64,000 nt of DNA from positions 2,418,001 through 2,482,000 of the forward strand of contig OY848930.1 in assembly GCA_963693285.1 (NCBI GenBank), written 5' to 3'. The stretch comes from Xestospongia muta. Taxonomy: Eukaryota; Porifera; Demospongiae; Haplosclerida; Petrosiidae. A model generated the notes under the pieces. It ran no database searches. It saw only the letters and a list, made by a program, of their open reading frames with translations, and was not told the DNA's origin. Both the position numbers and the translations under genes were made by a program. The first letter of the stretch is position 1. Every line of letters starts with the position of its first letter. Of this stretch, positions 1 to 12,590 are shown piece after piece.

Positions 1-370
1 AGTCTAAATAGGTTAATACTCTAAAATATAGTGTTTAGAGCTTTTTGAAAGTTAAAAAAGATTAAAAATTAACTGTGAAAACTGGTTAAATAAGCTGATC
101 TAAAGAGTTTAGTAAGTTTATCAGTCTTAAATATACTAACAAAGTAGTGTAAATAGGTTAAAACTCTAAAATAAAGAGTTTAGAATTTTTCGAAAGTTAA
201 AAAAGATTAGAAATTAACTGTGAAAACTGGTTAAATAAGCTGATCTAAAGAGTTTAGTAAGTTTATCTGTCTTAAATATACTAATAAAGTAGTCTAAATA
301 GGTTAATACTCTAAAATATAGTGTTTAGAGCTTTTTGAAAGTTAAAAAAATTAGAAATTAACTGTGAAAC

Positions 371-604
371 CTGGTTAAATAAGCTGATCTAAAGAGTTTA
401 GTAAATTAGTCTAAATACGTTAAAATTCTAAAATAAAGAGATTAGAGTTTTTTCAAAGTTAGAAAGATTAGAAATTAACTGTGAAACCTGGTTAAATAAG
501 CTGATCTAAAGAGTTTAGTAAATTAGTCTAAATACGTTAAAATTCTAAAATAAAGAGATTAGAGTTTTTTCAAAGTTAGAAAGATTAGAAATTAACTTTG
601 AAAA
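371..604 (+). repeat. Two tandem 117-bp deletion monomers
   Basis: CTGG cores at 371, 488 and 605 give two consecutive 117-bp units. Each lacks 28 bp of the TTTATCTGTCTTAAATATAC region, so the sequence reads GTAAATTAGTCTAAATACG. The deletion ends share TAA. Single copies of the same form lie at 1412-1528, 7668-7784 and 12298-12414, and the tandem pair recurs at 6627-6860. The conserved core is retained. Confidence 0.88.
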
Positions 605-831
605 CTGGTTAAATAAGCTGATCTAAAGAGTTTAGTAAGTTTATCTCTTTTAAATATGCTAATAAAGTAGTCTAAATAGGTTAAAAATCTAAAATAAAGA
701 TTTTAGAGTTTTTTGAAAGTAAAAAAATATCATTAATTAACAGTGAAAACAATACTAATAAAGTTGTCTAAATAGGTTAAATGTTTAGACGTTTTTGAAA
801 GTTAAAAAATATTCGAAATTAACTGTGAAAA
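605..831 (+). repeat. 227-bp composite (doubly deleted) monomer pair, copy 1
   Basis: From CTGG at 605 to the next core at 832 there are 227 bp instead of 290. The second unit jumps from GTGAAAAC directly to AATACTAATAAAG, losing the conserved core, and also lacks the AACTCTAAAATAAAG stretch (reads GGTTAAATGTTTAGACG). Further copies are at 5531-5756 (226 bp), 6861-7087 and 11491-11717, and a diverged relative lies at about 3430-3600. It is a clear tag for tracing segmental copying in the left arm. Confidence 0.87.
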
Positions 832-2001
832 GTGGTTAAATAAGCTGATCTAAAGAGTTTAGTAAGTTTATCTCTCTTAAATATACTAATAAAGTAGTCT
901 AAATAGGTTAAAACTCTAAAATAAAAAGATTAGAACTTTTTGAAAGTTAAAAAATATGAGAAATTAATTGTGGAAAACTGGTTAAATAAGCTGATCTAAA
1001 GAGTTTAGTAAGTTTATCTGTCTTAAATATACTAATAAATTAGTCTAAACAGGTTAAAACTCTAAAATAAAGAGTTTAGAGCTTTTTGAATGTTAAAAAA
1101 GATTAAAAATTAACTGTGAAAACTGGTTAAATAAGCTGATCTAAAGAGTTTAGTAAGTTTATCAGTCTTAAATATACTAACAAAGTAGTGTAAATAGGTT
1201 AAAACTCTAAAATAAAGAGTTTAGAATTTTTCGAAAGTTAAAAAAGATTAGAAATTAACTGTGAAAACTGGTTAAATAAGCTGATCTAAAGAGTTTAGTA
1301 AGTTTATCTGTCTTAAATATACTAATAAAGTAGTCTAAATAGGTTAATACTCTAAAATATAGTGTTTAGAGCTTTTTGAAAGTTAAAAAAATTAGAAATT
1401 AACTGTGAAACCTGGTTAAATAAGCTGATCTAAAGAGTTTAGTAAATTAGTCTAAATACGTTAAAATTCTAAAATAAAGAGATTAGAGTTTTTTCAAAGT
1501 TAGAAAGATTAGAAATTAACTGTGAAAACTGGTTAAATAAGCTGATCTAAAGAGTTTAATAAGTTTTCCAGTTTTAAATATACTAAAAAAGTAGTCTAAA
1601 TACGTAAAAACTCTGAAATAAAGAGTTTAGAGCTTTTTGAAAGTTAAAAAAGATTAAAACTTAACTGTGAAAACTGGTTAAATAAGCTCATCTAAAGAGT
1701 TTAGTAAGTTTATCTGTCTTAAATATAAAAATAAAGTAGTCTAAATAGGTTAAAACTCTAAAATAAAGAGTTTAGAGCTTTTTGAAAGTTAAAAAAGATT
1801 AGAAATTAACTGTGAAAATGGTTAAATAAGCTGATCTAAAGAGTTTAGTAAGTGTAGCTGTTTAAATAAACTAATAAAGTAGTATAAATAGTTTAAAACT
1901 CTAAAAAGGAGTTTAGAGCTTTTTGGAGGTTAAAAAATATATGAAATTATCTGTGAAAACTGGTTAAATAAGCTGATCTAAAGAGTTTAGTAAGTTTATC
2001 T

Positions 2002-3984
2002 GTTTTAAATATACTAATAAAGTACTCTAAATAGTTAAAACTCTAAAATAAAGAGTTTAGAGCTTTTTGAAAGTTAAAAAAATTAGAACTAAACTGTGAA
2101 AACTGGTTAAATAAGCTGATCTAAGGAGTTTAGTAAGTTTATCAATTTTAAATATACTAATAAAGTAGTCTAAATAGGTTAAAACTCTAAAATAAAAATT
2201 TTAGAGCTTTTAAAGACGTAAAAAAGATTAGAAATTAACTGTGAAAACTGGTTAAATAAGCTGATCTAAAGAGTTTAGTAAGTTTATCTCTCTCAAAAAA
2301 ACTATTAAAGTAGTCTAAATAGCTTAAAAGTCAAAAAAAAAACTTTAGAGCTTTTAGAGAGTTAAAAATTTAGAAATTAAGTTTGAAAACTGGTTAAATA
2401 AGCTGATCTAAAGAGTTTACTATGTTTATCTGTCTTAAATATACTAATAAAGTAGTCTAAATAGGTGAAAACTCTAAAATAAAGAGTTTACACCTTTTGA
2501 AAGTTAAAAAGATTAGAAATTAACTGTGAAAACTGGTTAAATAAGCTGATCTAAAGAGTTTAGAAAGTTTATCTTTCTTAAATATACTAATGAAGTAGTC
2601 AAAATAGTTTAAAACTCTACAATAAAGTATTTATAGCTTTTTAAAGTTAAAAAAAAATAGATATTAACAGTGAAATCTGGTTAAATAAGCCGATCTAAAG
2701 AGTTTAGTAAGTTTATCAATCTTAAGTATAGTATTAAAGTAGTCTAAGTATTTACAGCTTTTTGAAAGTTAAAAAAGATTAGAAATTAACTGTGAAACCT
2801 GCTTAAGTAAGCTGATCTAAGGAGTTTAGTAAGTTTATCTGTCTTAAATATACTAATAAAGTAGTCTAAATATTTTAAAAGTCTAAAATAAAGAGTTTAG
2901 AGCATTTTGAAAGTTAAAAAAGATTAAAAATTAACTGTGAAAACTTCTTAAATAAGCTGATCTAAAGAGTTTAGTAAGTTTATTTGTGTTAACTATTCTA
3001 ATAAAGTAGTCTAAGTAGGTTAAATCTCTAAAATAAAGAGTTTAGAGCTTTTTAAAAGTTAAATAAGATTAGAAATTAACTGTGAAAACTGGTTAAATAA
3101 GCAGATCTAAAGAGTTCAGTAAGTTTATCTGTCTTAAATATACTAATAAAGTATTCTAAATAGGTTAAAACTCTAGAATAAAGAGTTTAGAGCTTTTTGA
3201 AAGTTAAAAAAATTAAGAACTTACTGTGAAAACTGGTTAAATAAGCTGATCTAAAGAGTTTAGTAAGTTTATCTGTCTTAAATATACTAATAAGGTAGTC
3301 TAAATAGGTTAAAAATCTAAAATAAAGTGTTTAGAGCTTTTCGAAAGTTAAAAAAGATTAGAAATTAACTGTGAAAACTGGTTAAATAAGCTGATCTAAA
3401 GAGTTTAGTAAGTTTATCTCTTTTAAATATACTAATAAAGTAGTCTAAATAGGTTTAAAATGTAAAATAAAATTTTTAGAGCTTTTTTAAAGTAAAAAAA
3501 TATGAGAAATTAACAGTGAAAACTATACAAATAAAGTAGTCTAAATAGGTTAAAATGTTTAGACGTTTTTGAAAGTTAAAAAAGATTAGAAATTAACTGT
3601 GAAAACTGGTTAAATAAGCTGATCTAAAGAGTTTAGTAAGTTTATCTGTCTTAAATATACTAATAAAGTAGTCTAAATAGGTTAAAGCTCTAAAATAAAG
3701 TGTTTAGACCCTTTGAAAGTTAAAATAGATTAGAAATTAACTGTGAAAACTGGTTAAATAAGCTGATCTAAAGAGTTTAGTAAGTTTATCTGTCTTAAAT
3801 ATACTAATAAAGTAGTCTAAATAGGTTAAAACTCTAAAATAAAGAGTTTAGAGCTTTTTGAATGTTAAAAAATATGAGAAATTAAGTGTGAAAACTGGTT
3901 AAATAAGCTGATCTAAGGAGATTAGAAAGTTTATCTTTCTTAAATATACTAATGAAGTAGTCAAAATAGTTTAAAACTCTACAA
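2002..3984 (+). repeat. Heterogeneous monomers, diverged older duplicate of the 4.8-5.8 kb region
   Basis: About 14 monomers with many private substitutions and small indels. Some markers recur at a shifting offset near 2.15-2.16 kb (TTTGTGTTA at 2983 and 5145; GTTTAGACG at 3557 and 5708), suggesting an older, eroded duplication. A second pairing links 2571 and 3933 (TCTTTCTTAAATATACTAAT, offset 1362). No non-satellite sequence. Confidence 0.7.
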
Positions 3985-5000
3985 TAAAGTATTTATAGCT
4001 TTTTGAAAGTTAAAAAAAATTAGACATTAACTGTGAAAACTGGTTAAATAAGCTGATCTAAAGAGTTTAGTAAGTTTATCTGTCTTAAATATACTATTAA
4101 AGTAGTCTAAGTATTTACAGCTTTTTGAAAGTTAAAAAAGATTAGAAATTAAGTGTGAAACCTGGTTAAGTAAGCTGATCTAAAGAGTTTAGTAAGATTA
4201 TCTGTCTTAAATATACTAATAAAGTAGTCAAAATAGGTTAAAAATTAAAATAAAGAGTTTAGAGGTTTTGAAAGTTAAAAAAGATTAGAAATTAACTGTG
4301 AAACCTAGTTAAATAAGGGGATCTAAAGAGTTTAGCAAGTTTATCTGTCTTAAATATACTATTAAAGTAGTCTAAGTATTTACAGCTTTTTGAAAGTTAA
4401 AAAAGATTAGAAATTAACTGTGAAACCTGGTTAAGTAAGCTGATCTAAAGAGTTTAGTAACTTTATCTGTCTTAAATATACTAATAAAGTAGTCTAAATA
4501 GGTTAAAACTCTAAAATAAAGAGTTTAGAGCTTTTTGAAAGTTAAAAAAAAATTAGACATTAACTGTGAAAACTGGTTAAATAAGCTGATCTAAAGAGTT
4601 TAGTAAGTTTATCTGTCTTAAATATACTATTAAAGTAGTCTAAGTATTTACAGCTTTTTGAAAGTTAAAAAAGATTACAAATTAACTGTGAAACCTGGTT
4701 AAGTAAGCTGATCTAAAGAGTTTAGTAAGATTATCTTTCTTAAATATACTAATAAAGTAGTCAAAATAGGTTAAAATTTTAAAATAAAGAGTTTAGAGGT
4801 TTTGAAAGTTAAAAAAGATTAGAAATTAACTGTGAAACCTAGTTAAATGAGGGGATCTAAAGAGTTTAGTAAGTTTATCTATCTTAAATATACTATTAAA
4901 GTAGTCTAAGTATTTACAGCTTTTTGAAAGTTAAAAAAGATAAGAATTTAACTGTGAAACCTGGTTAAGTAAGCTGATCTAAAGAGTTTAGTAAGTTTAT
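3985..5000 (+). repeat. ~266-bp dimeric higher-order repeat, about 4 copies
   Basis: The variant CTAAGTATTTACAGC recurs at 4107, 4372, 4640 and 4906 (spacings 265, 268, 266). Each unit is one ordinary monomer plus one shortened monomer in which about 25 bp between TCTAA and the TTTTTGAAAG stretch is lost. A lone relative is at 2744. Part of the tract was recopied to about 10.43-10.95 kb. Confidence 0.85.
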
Positions 5001-6306
5001 CTGTCTTAAATATACGAATAAAGTAGTCTAAATATTTTTAAAGTCTAAATTAAAGAGTTTAGAGCATTGTCAAGGTTAAAAAAGATTAAAAATTAAATGT
5101 GAAAACTACTTAAATAAGCTGATCTAAAGAGTTTAGTAAGTTTATTTGTGTTATATATTCTAATAAAGTAGTCTAAATAGGTTAAAACTCTAAAATAAAG
5201 AGTTTAGAGCTTTTTGAAAGTTAAAAAAGATTAGAAATTAACTGCGAAAACTGGTTAAATAAGGGGATCTAAAGAGTTTAGTAAGTTTATCTGTCTCAAA
5301 TATACAAATAAAGTATTCTAAATAGGTTAAAACTCTAGAATAAAGGGTTTAGAGCTTTTTGAAATTTAAAGAAATTAAAAATTTACTGTGAAAACTGGTT
5401 AAATAAGCTGATCTAAAGAGTGTAGTAAGTTTATCTGTCTTAAATATACTAATTAAATAGGTTAAAAATCTAAAATTAAGTGTTTAGAGCTTTTTGAAAG
5501 TTAAAAAAGATTAGAAATTAACTTTGAAAACTGGTTAAATAAGCTGATCTAAAGAGTTTAGTAAGTTTATCTCTTTTAAATATGCTAATAAAGTAGTCTA
5601 AATAGGTTAAAAATCTAAAAAAAGATTTTAGAGTTTTTTGAAAGTAAAAAAATATCACTAATTAACAGTGAAAACAATACTAATAAAGTTGTCTAAATAG
5701 GTTAAATGTTTAGACGTTTTTGAAAGTTAAAAAATATTCGAAATTAACTGTGAAAAGTGGTTAAATAAGCTGATCTAAAGAGTTTAGTAAGTTTATCTCT
5801 CTTAAATATACTAATAAAGTAGTCTAAATAGGTTAAAACTCTAAAATAAAAAGATTAGAACTTTTTGAAAGTTAAAAAATATGAGAAATTAATTGTGGAA
5901 AACTGGTTAAATAAGCTGATCTAAAGAGTTTAGTAAGTTTATCTGTCTTAAATATACTAATAAATTAGTCTAAACAGGTTAAAACTCTAAAATAAAGAGT
6001 TTAGAGCTTTTTGAATGTTAAAAAAGATTAAAAATTAACTGTGAAAACTGGTTAAATAAGCTGATCTAAAGAGTTTAGTAAGTTTATCAGTCTTAAATAT
6101 ACTAACAAAGTAGTGTAAATAGGTTAAAACTCTAAAATAAAGAGTTTAGAATTTTTCGAAAGTTAAAAAAGATTAGAAATTAACTGTGAAAACTGGTTAA
6201 ATAAGCTGATCTAAAGAGTTTAGTAAGTTTATCTGTCTTAAATATACTAATAAAGTAGTCTAAATAGGTTAATACTCTAAAATATAGTGTTTAGAGCTTT
6301 TTGAAA
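4467..6306 (+). repeat. 1.84-kb segmental duplication, copy 1 (pairs with 10427-12266)
   Basis: Offset 5960 throughout, tested at the GGTTAAAACT following 4500, the dimer tract, GGGGATCT, TATGCT (5581 and 11541) and later markers. A few substitutions and 1-bp indels distinguish the copies (for example CACTA against CATTA, and CTAAAAAAAG against CTAAAATAAAG). The final part also matches 661-1380 at offset about 4925, so copies were layered. Confidence 0.85.
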
Positions 6307-8257
6307 GTTAAAAAAGATTAAAAATTAACTGTGAAAACTGGTTAAATAAGCTGATCTAAAGAGTTTAGTAAGTTTATCAGTCTTAAATATACTAACAAAG
6401 TAGTGTAAATAGGTTAAAACTCTAAAATAAAGAGTTTAGAATTTTTCGAAAGTTAAAAAAGATTAGAAATTAACTGTGAAAACTGGTTAAATAAGCTGAT
6501 CTAAAGAGTTTAGTAAGTTTATCTGTCTTAAATATACTAATAAAGTAGTCTAAATAGGTTAATACTCTAAAATATAGTGTTTAGAGCTTTTTGAAAGTTA
6601 AAAAAATTAGAAATTAACTGTGAAACCTGGTTAAATAAGCTGATCTAAAGAGTTTAGTAAATTAGTCTAAATACGTTAAAATTCTAAAATAAAGAGATTA
6701 GAGTTTTTTCAAAGTTAGAAAGATTAGAAATTAACTGTGAAACCTGGTTAAATAAGCTGATCTAAAGAGTTTAGTAAATTAGTCTAAATACGTTAAAATT
6801 CTAAAATAAAGAGATTAGAGTTTTTTCAAAGTTAGAAAGATTAGAAATTAACTTTGAAAACTGGTTAAATAAGCTGATCTAAAGAGTTTAGTAAGTTTAT
6901 CTCTTTTAAATATGCTAATAAAGTAGTCTAAATAGGTTAAAAATCTAAAATAAAGATTTTAGAGTTTTTTGAAAGTAAAAAAATATCATTAATTAACAGT
7001 GAAAACAATACTAATAAAGTTGTCTAAATAGGTTAAATGTTTAGACGTTTTTGAAAGTTAAAAAATATTCGAAATTAACTGTGAAAAGTGGTTAAATAAG
7101 CTGATCTAAAGAGTTTAGTAAGTTTATCTCTCTTAAATATACTAATAAAGTAGTCTAAATAGGTTAAAACTCTAAAATAAAAAGATTAGAACTTTTTGAA
7201 AGTTAAAAAATATGAGAAATTAATTGTGGAAAACTGGTTAAATAAGCTGATCTAAAGAGTTTAGTAAGTTTATCTGTCTTAAATATACTAATAAATTAGT
7301 CTAAACAGGTTAAAACTCTAAAATAAAGAGTTTAGAGCTTTTTGAATGTTAAAAAAGATTAAAAATTAACTGTGAAAACTGGTTAAATAAGCTGATCTAA
7401 AGAGTTTAGTAAGTTTATCAGTCTTAAATATACTAACAAAGTAGTGTAAATAGGTTAAAACTCTAAAATAAAGAGTTTAGAATTTTTCGAAAGTTAAAAA
7501 AGATTAGAAATTAACTGTGAAAACTGGTTAAATAAGCTGATCTAAAGAGTTTAGTAAGTTTATCTGTCTTAAATATACTAATAAAGTAGTCTAAATAGGT
7601 TAATACTCTAAAATATAGTGTTTAGAGCTTTTTGAAAGTTAAAAAAATTAGAAATTAACTGTGAAACCTGGTTAAATAAGCTGATCTAAAGAGTTTAGTA
7701 AATTAGTCTAAATACGTTAAAATTCTAAAATAAAGAGATTAGAGTTTTTTCAAAGTTAGAAAGATTAGAAATTAACTGTGAAAACTGGTTAAATAAGCTG
7801 ATCTAAAGAGTTTAATAAGTTTTCCAGTTTTAAATATACTAAAAAAGTAGTCTAAATACGTAAAAACTCTGAAATAAAGAGTTTAGAGCTTTTTGAAAGT
7901 TAAAAAAGATTAAAACTTAACTGTGAAAACTGGTTAAATAAGCTCATCTAAAGAGTTTAGTAAGTTTATCTGTCTTAAATATAAAAATAAAGTAGTCTAA
8001 ATAGGTTAAAACTCTAAAATAAAGAGTTTAGAGCTTTTTGAAAGTTAAAAAAGATTAGAAATTAACTGTGAAAATGGTTAAATAAGCTGATCTAAAGAGT
8101 TTAGTAAGTGTAGCTGTTTAAATAAACTAATAAAGTAGTATAAATAGTTTAAAACTCTAAAAAGGAGTTTAGAGCTTTTTGGAGGTTAAAAAATATATGA
8201 AATTATCTGTGAAAACTGGTTAAATAAGCTGATCTAAAGAGTTTAGTAAGTTTATCT
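6257..8257 (+). repeat. Segmental duplication, copy 2 of the 2.0-kb block
   Basis: Offset of 6256 from positions 1-2001; position 6257 corresponds exactly to window base 1. The block joins the preceding 4467-6306 segment within the shared AATACTCTAAAATATAG variant monomer. Positions 6840-7968 recur a further time at 11470-12598 (offset 4630). Confidence 0.9.
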
Positions 8258-8287
8258 CAGTTAAATAAACTAATACGTAGTCTAAGT

Positions 8288-10337
8288 GTTTAGAGCTTTT
8301 TGAAAGTTAAAAAATATTAGAAATTAACTGTGAAAACTGATTAAATAAGCTGATTTAAAGAGTGTAGTAAGTTTATCTGTCTTAAATATACTAATAAAGT
8401 AGTCTAAATAGTTTAAAACTCTAAAATAAAGAGATTAGAGCTTTTTGAAAGTTAAAAAGATTAGAAATTAACTGTGAAAACTGGTTAAATAAGCTGATCT
8501 AAAGAGTTTAGTAAGTTTAGTTGTCTTAAATATACTAATAAAGTAGTCTAAAAGGTTAAAGCTCTAAAATAAAGAGTTTAGAGTTTTTTCAAAGTTAGAA
8601 AAAATTAGAAATTAACTGTGAAAACTGGTTAAATAAGCTGATCTAAAGAGTTTAATAAGTTTACCTGTTTTAAATATACTTAAAAAAGTAGTCTAAATAT
8701 GTTAAAACTCTGAAATAAAGAGTTTAGAGCTTTTTGAAAGTTAAAAAAGATTAGAAATTAACTGTGAAAACTAGTTAAATAAGCTGATCTAAAGAATTTA
8801 GTAAGTTTATCTGTCTTAAATATACAAATAAAGTAGTCTAAATAGGTTAAAACTCTAAAATAAAGAGTTTAGAGCTTTTTGAAAGTTAAAAAAGATTAGA
8901 AATTAACTGTGAAAAATGGTTAAATAAGCTGATCTAAAGAGTTTAGCAAGTGTAGGTGTTTAAATATACTAATAAAGTAGTATAAATAGTGTAAAACTCT
9001 AAAAAGGAGTTTAGAGTTTTTTGAAAGTTAAAAAATATTTGAAATTATCTGTGAAATCTGGTTAAATAAGCTGATCTAAAGAGTTTAGTAAGTTTATCTC
9101 AGTTAAATATACTAATACGTAGTCTAAGTGTTTAGAGCTTTTTGAAAGTTAAAAAATATTAGAAATTAACTGTGAAAACTTCTTAAATAAGCTATTCTAA
9201 AGAGTTTAGTAAGTTTATCTGTCTTAAATATACTAATAAAGTAGTCTAAATAGGTTAAAACTCTAAAATAAAGAGTTTAGAGCTTTTTGAGGTTAAAACT
9301 CTAAAATAAAGAGTTTAGAGCGTTTTGAAAGTTAAAAAATATTAGAAATTAACTGTGAAAACTGATTAAATAAGCTGATTTAAAGAGTGTAGTAAGTTTA
9401 TCTGTCTTAAATATACTAATAAAGTAGTCTAAATAGTTTAAAACTCTAAAATAAAGAGATTAGAGCTTATTGAAAGTTAAAAAGATTAGAAATTAACTGT
9501 GAAAACTGGTTAAATAAGCTGATCTAAAGAGTTTAGTAAGTTTAGTTGTCTTAAATATACTAATAAAGTAGTCTAAAAGGTTAAAGCTCTAAAATAAAGA
9601 GTTTAGAGTTTTTTCAAAGTTAGAAAAAATTAGAAATTAACTGTGAAACCTGGTTAAATAAGCTGATCTAAAGAGTTTAATAAGTTTACCTGTTTTAAAT
9701 ATACTTTAAAAAGTAGTCTAAATACGTTAAAACTCTGAAATAAAAAGTTTAGAGCTTTTTGAAAGTTAAAAAAGATTAGAAATTAACTGTGAAAACTAGT
9801 TAAATAAGCTGATCTAAAGAATTTAGTAAGTTTATCTGTCTTAAATATACAAATAAAGTAGTCTAAATAGGTTAAAACTCTAAAATAAAGAGTTTAGAGC
9901 TTTTTGAAAGTTAAAAAAGATTAGAAATTAACTGTGAAAAATGGTTAAATAAGCTGATCTAAAGAGTTTAGCAAGTGTAGGTGTTTAAATATACTAATAA
10001 AGTAGTATAAATAGTGTAAAACTCTAAAAAGGAGTTTAGAGTTTTTTGAAAGTTAAAAAATATTTTAAATTATCTGTGAAATCTGGTTAAATAAGCTGAT
10101 CTAAAGAGTTTAGTAAGTTTATCTCAGTTAAATATACTAATACGTAGTCTAAGTGTTTAGAGCTTTTTGAAAGTTAAAAAATATTAGAAATTAACTGTGA
10201 AAACTTCTTAAATAAGCTATTCTAAAGAGTTTAGTAAGTTTATCTGTCTTAAATATACTAATAAAGTAGTCTAAATAGGTTAAAACTCTAAAATAAAGAG
10301 TTTAGAGCTTTTTGAGGTTAAAACTCTAAAATAAAGA
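8288..10337 (+). repeat. 1025-bp seven-monomer HOR, two tandem copies
   Basis: Copy 1 is about 8288-9312 and copy 2 about 9313-10337. Constant offset 1025 was checked at the TGATTTAAAGAGTGTAG variant (8351 and 9376), at TCTAAAAGGTTAAAGCTC, and at AGTTAAATATACTAATACG (9101 and 10126). Each copy contains a 38-bp internal duplication: GGTTAAAACT at 9253 repeats at 9291, giving GAGCTTTTTGA followed again by GGTTAAAACTC. Copies differ by scattered substitutions only. Confidence 0.9.
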
Positions 10338-10426
10338 GTTTAGAGCGTTTTGAAAGTTAAAAAAGATTAAAACTTAAATGTGAAAACTGGTTAATTAAGC
10401 TGATCTAGATAGTTTAGAAAGTTTAT

Positions 10427-12266
10427 TTGTCTTAAATATACTAATAAAGTAGTCTAAATAGGTTAAAACTCTAAAATAAAGAGTTTAGAGCTTTTTGAAA
10501 GTTAAAAAAAAATTAGACATTAACTGTGAAAACTGGTTAAATAAGCTGATCTAAAGAGTTTAGTAAGTTTATCTGTCTTAAATATACTATTAAAGTAGTC
10601 TAAGTATTTACAGCTTTTTGAAAGTTAAAAAAGATTACAAATTAACCGTGAAACCTGGTTAAGTAAGCTGATCTAAAGAGTTTAGTAAGATTATCTTTCT
10701 TAAATATACTAATAAAGTAGTCAAAATAGGTTAAAATTTTAAAATAAAGAGTTTAGAGGTTTTGAAAGTTAAAAAAGATTAGAAATTAACTGTGAAACCT
10801 AGTTAAATGAGGGGATCTAAAGAGTTTAGTAAGTTTATCTATCTTAAATATACTATTAAAGTAGTCTAAGTATTTACAGCTTTTTGAAAGTTAAAAAAGA
10901 TAAGAATTTAACTGTGAAACCTGGTTAAGTAAGCTGATCTAAAGAGTTTAGTAAGTTTATCTGTCTTAAATATACGAATAAAGTAGTCTAAATATTTTTA
11001 AAGTCTAAATTAAAGAGTTTAGAGCATTGTCAAGGTTAAAAAAGATTAAAAATTAAATGTGAAAACTACTTAAATAAGCTGATCTAAAGAGTTTAGTAAG
11101 TTTATTTGTGTTATATATTCTAATAAAGTAGTCTAAATAGGTTAAAACTCTAAAATAAAGAGTTTAGAGCTTTTTGAAAGTTAAAAAAGATTAGAAATTA
11201 ACTGCGAAAACTGGTTAAATAAGGGGATCTAAAGAGTTTAGTAAGTTTATCTGTCTCAAATATACAAATAAAGTATTCTAAATAGGTTAAAACTCTAGAA
11301 TAAAGGGTTTAGAGCTTTTTGAAATTTAAAGAAATTAAAAATTTACTGTGAAAACTGGTTAAATAAGCTGATCTAAAGAGTGTAGTAAGTTTATCTGTCT
11401 TAAATATACTAATTAAATAGGTTAAAAATCTAAAATTAAGTGTTTAGAGCTTTTTGAAAGTTAAAAAAGATTAGAAATTAACTTTGAAAACTGGTTAAAT
11501 AAGCTGATCTAAAGAGTTTAGTAAGTTTATCTCTTTTAAATATGCTAATAAAGTAGTCTAAATAGGTTAAAAATCTAAAATAAAGATTTTAGAGTATTTT
11601 GAAAGTAAAAAAATATCATTAATTAACAGTGAAAACAATACTAATAAAGTTGTCTAAATAGGTTAAATGTTTAGACGTTTTTGAAAGTTAAAAAATATTC
11701 GAAATTAACTGTGAAAAGTGGTTAAATAAGCTGATCTAAAGAGTTTAGTAAGTTTATCTCTCTTAAATATACTAATAAAGTAGTCTAAATAGGTTAAAAC
11801 TCTAAAATAAAAAGATTAGAACTTTTTGAAAGTTAAAAAATATGAGAAATTAATTGTGGAAAACTGGTTAAATAAGCTGATCTAAAGAGTTTAGTAAGTT
11901 TATCTGTCTTAAATATACTAATAAATTAGTCTAAACAGGTTAAAACTCTAAAACAAAGAGTTTAGAGCTTTTTGAATGTTAAAAAAGATTAAAAATTAAC
12001 TGTGAAAACTGGTTAAATAAGCTGATCTAAAGAGTTTAGTAAGTTTATCAGTCTTAAATATACTAACAAAGTAGTGTAAATAGGTTAAAACTCTAAAATA
12101 AAGAGTTTAGAATTTTTCGAAAGTTAAAAAAGATTAGAAATTAACTGTGAAAACTGGTTAAATAAGCTGATCTAAAGAGTTTAGTAAGTTTATCTGTCTT
12201 AAATATACTAATAAAGTAGTCTAAATAGGTTAATACTCTAAAATATAGTGTTTAGAGCTTTTTGAA
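10427..12266 (+). repeat. 1.84-kb segmental duplication, copy 2
   Basis: Matches 4467-6306 at offset 5960. Its left end joins the 1025-bp HOR within GTCTTAAATATACTAATAAA, and its right part continues in register with 6840-7968 (offset 4630) as far as 12598, where it switches again. It is therefore a mosaic of at least two source segments. Confidence 0.85.
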
Positions 12267-12590
12267 AGTTAAAAAAATTAGAAATTAACTGTGAAACCTG
12301 GTTAAATAAGCTGATCTAAAGAGTTTAGTAAAGTAGTCTAAATACGTTAAAATTCTAAAATAAAGAGATTAGAGTTTTTTCAAAGTTAGAAAGATTAGAA
12401 ATTAACTGTGAAAACTGGTTAAATAAGCTGATCTAAAGAGTTTAATAAGTTTTCCAGTTTTAAATATACTAAAAAAGTAGTCTAAATACGTAAAAACTCT
12501 GAAATAAAGAGTTTAGAGCTTTTTGAAAGTTAAAAAAGGTTAAAAATTAACTGTGAAAACTGGTTAAATAAGCTCATCTAAAGAGTTTAG

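Larger units (their letters stand above)
1..2001 (+). repeat. Segmental duplication, copy 1 of the 2.0-kb block (pairs with 6257-8257)
   Basis: Positions 1-2001 match 6257-8257 at a constant offset of 6256 with no difference in the stretches compared, including rare variants: ACAAAGTAGTGTAAATAGG, the 117-bp monomers, the 227-bp composite pair, and CTCTAAAAAGGAGTTTAGAG. The match ends sharply after TTTATCT (2002 G against 8258 C, then divergent phase). The left end lies outside the window. Near-identity of so many private variants indicates a recent duplication. Inside the block, 61-490 also resembles 1102-1530 (offset 1041). Confidence 0.9.
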
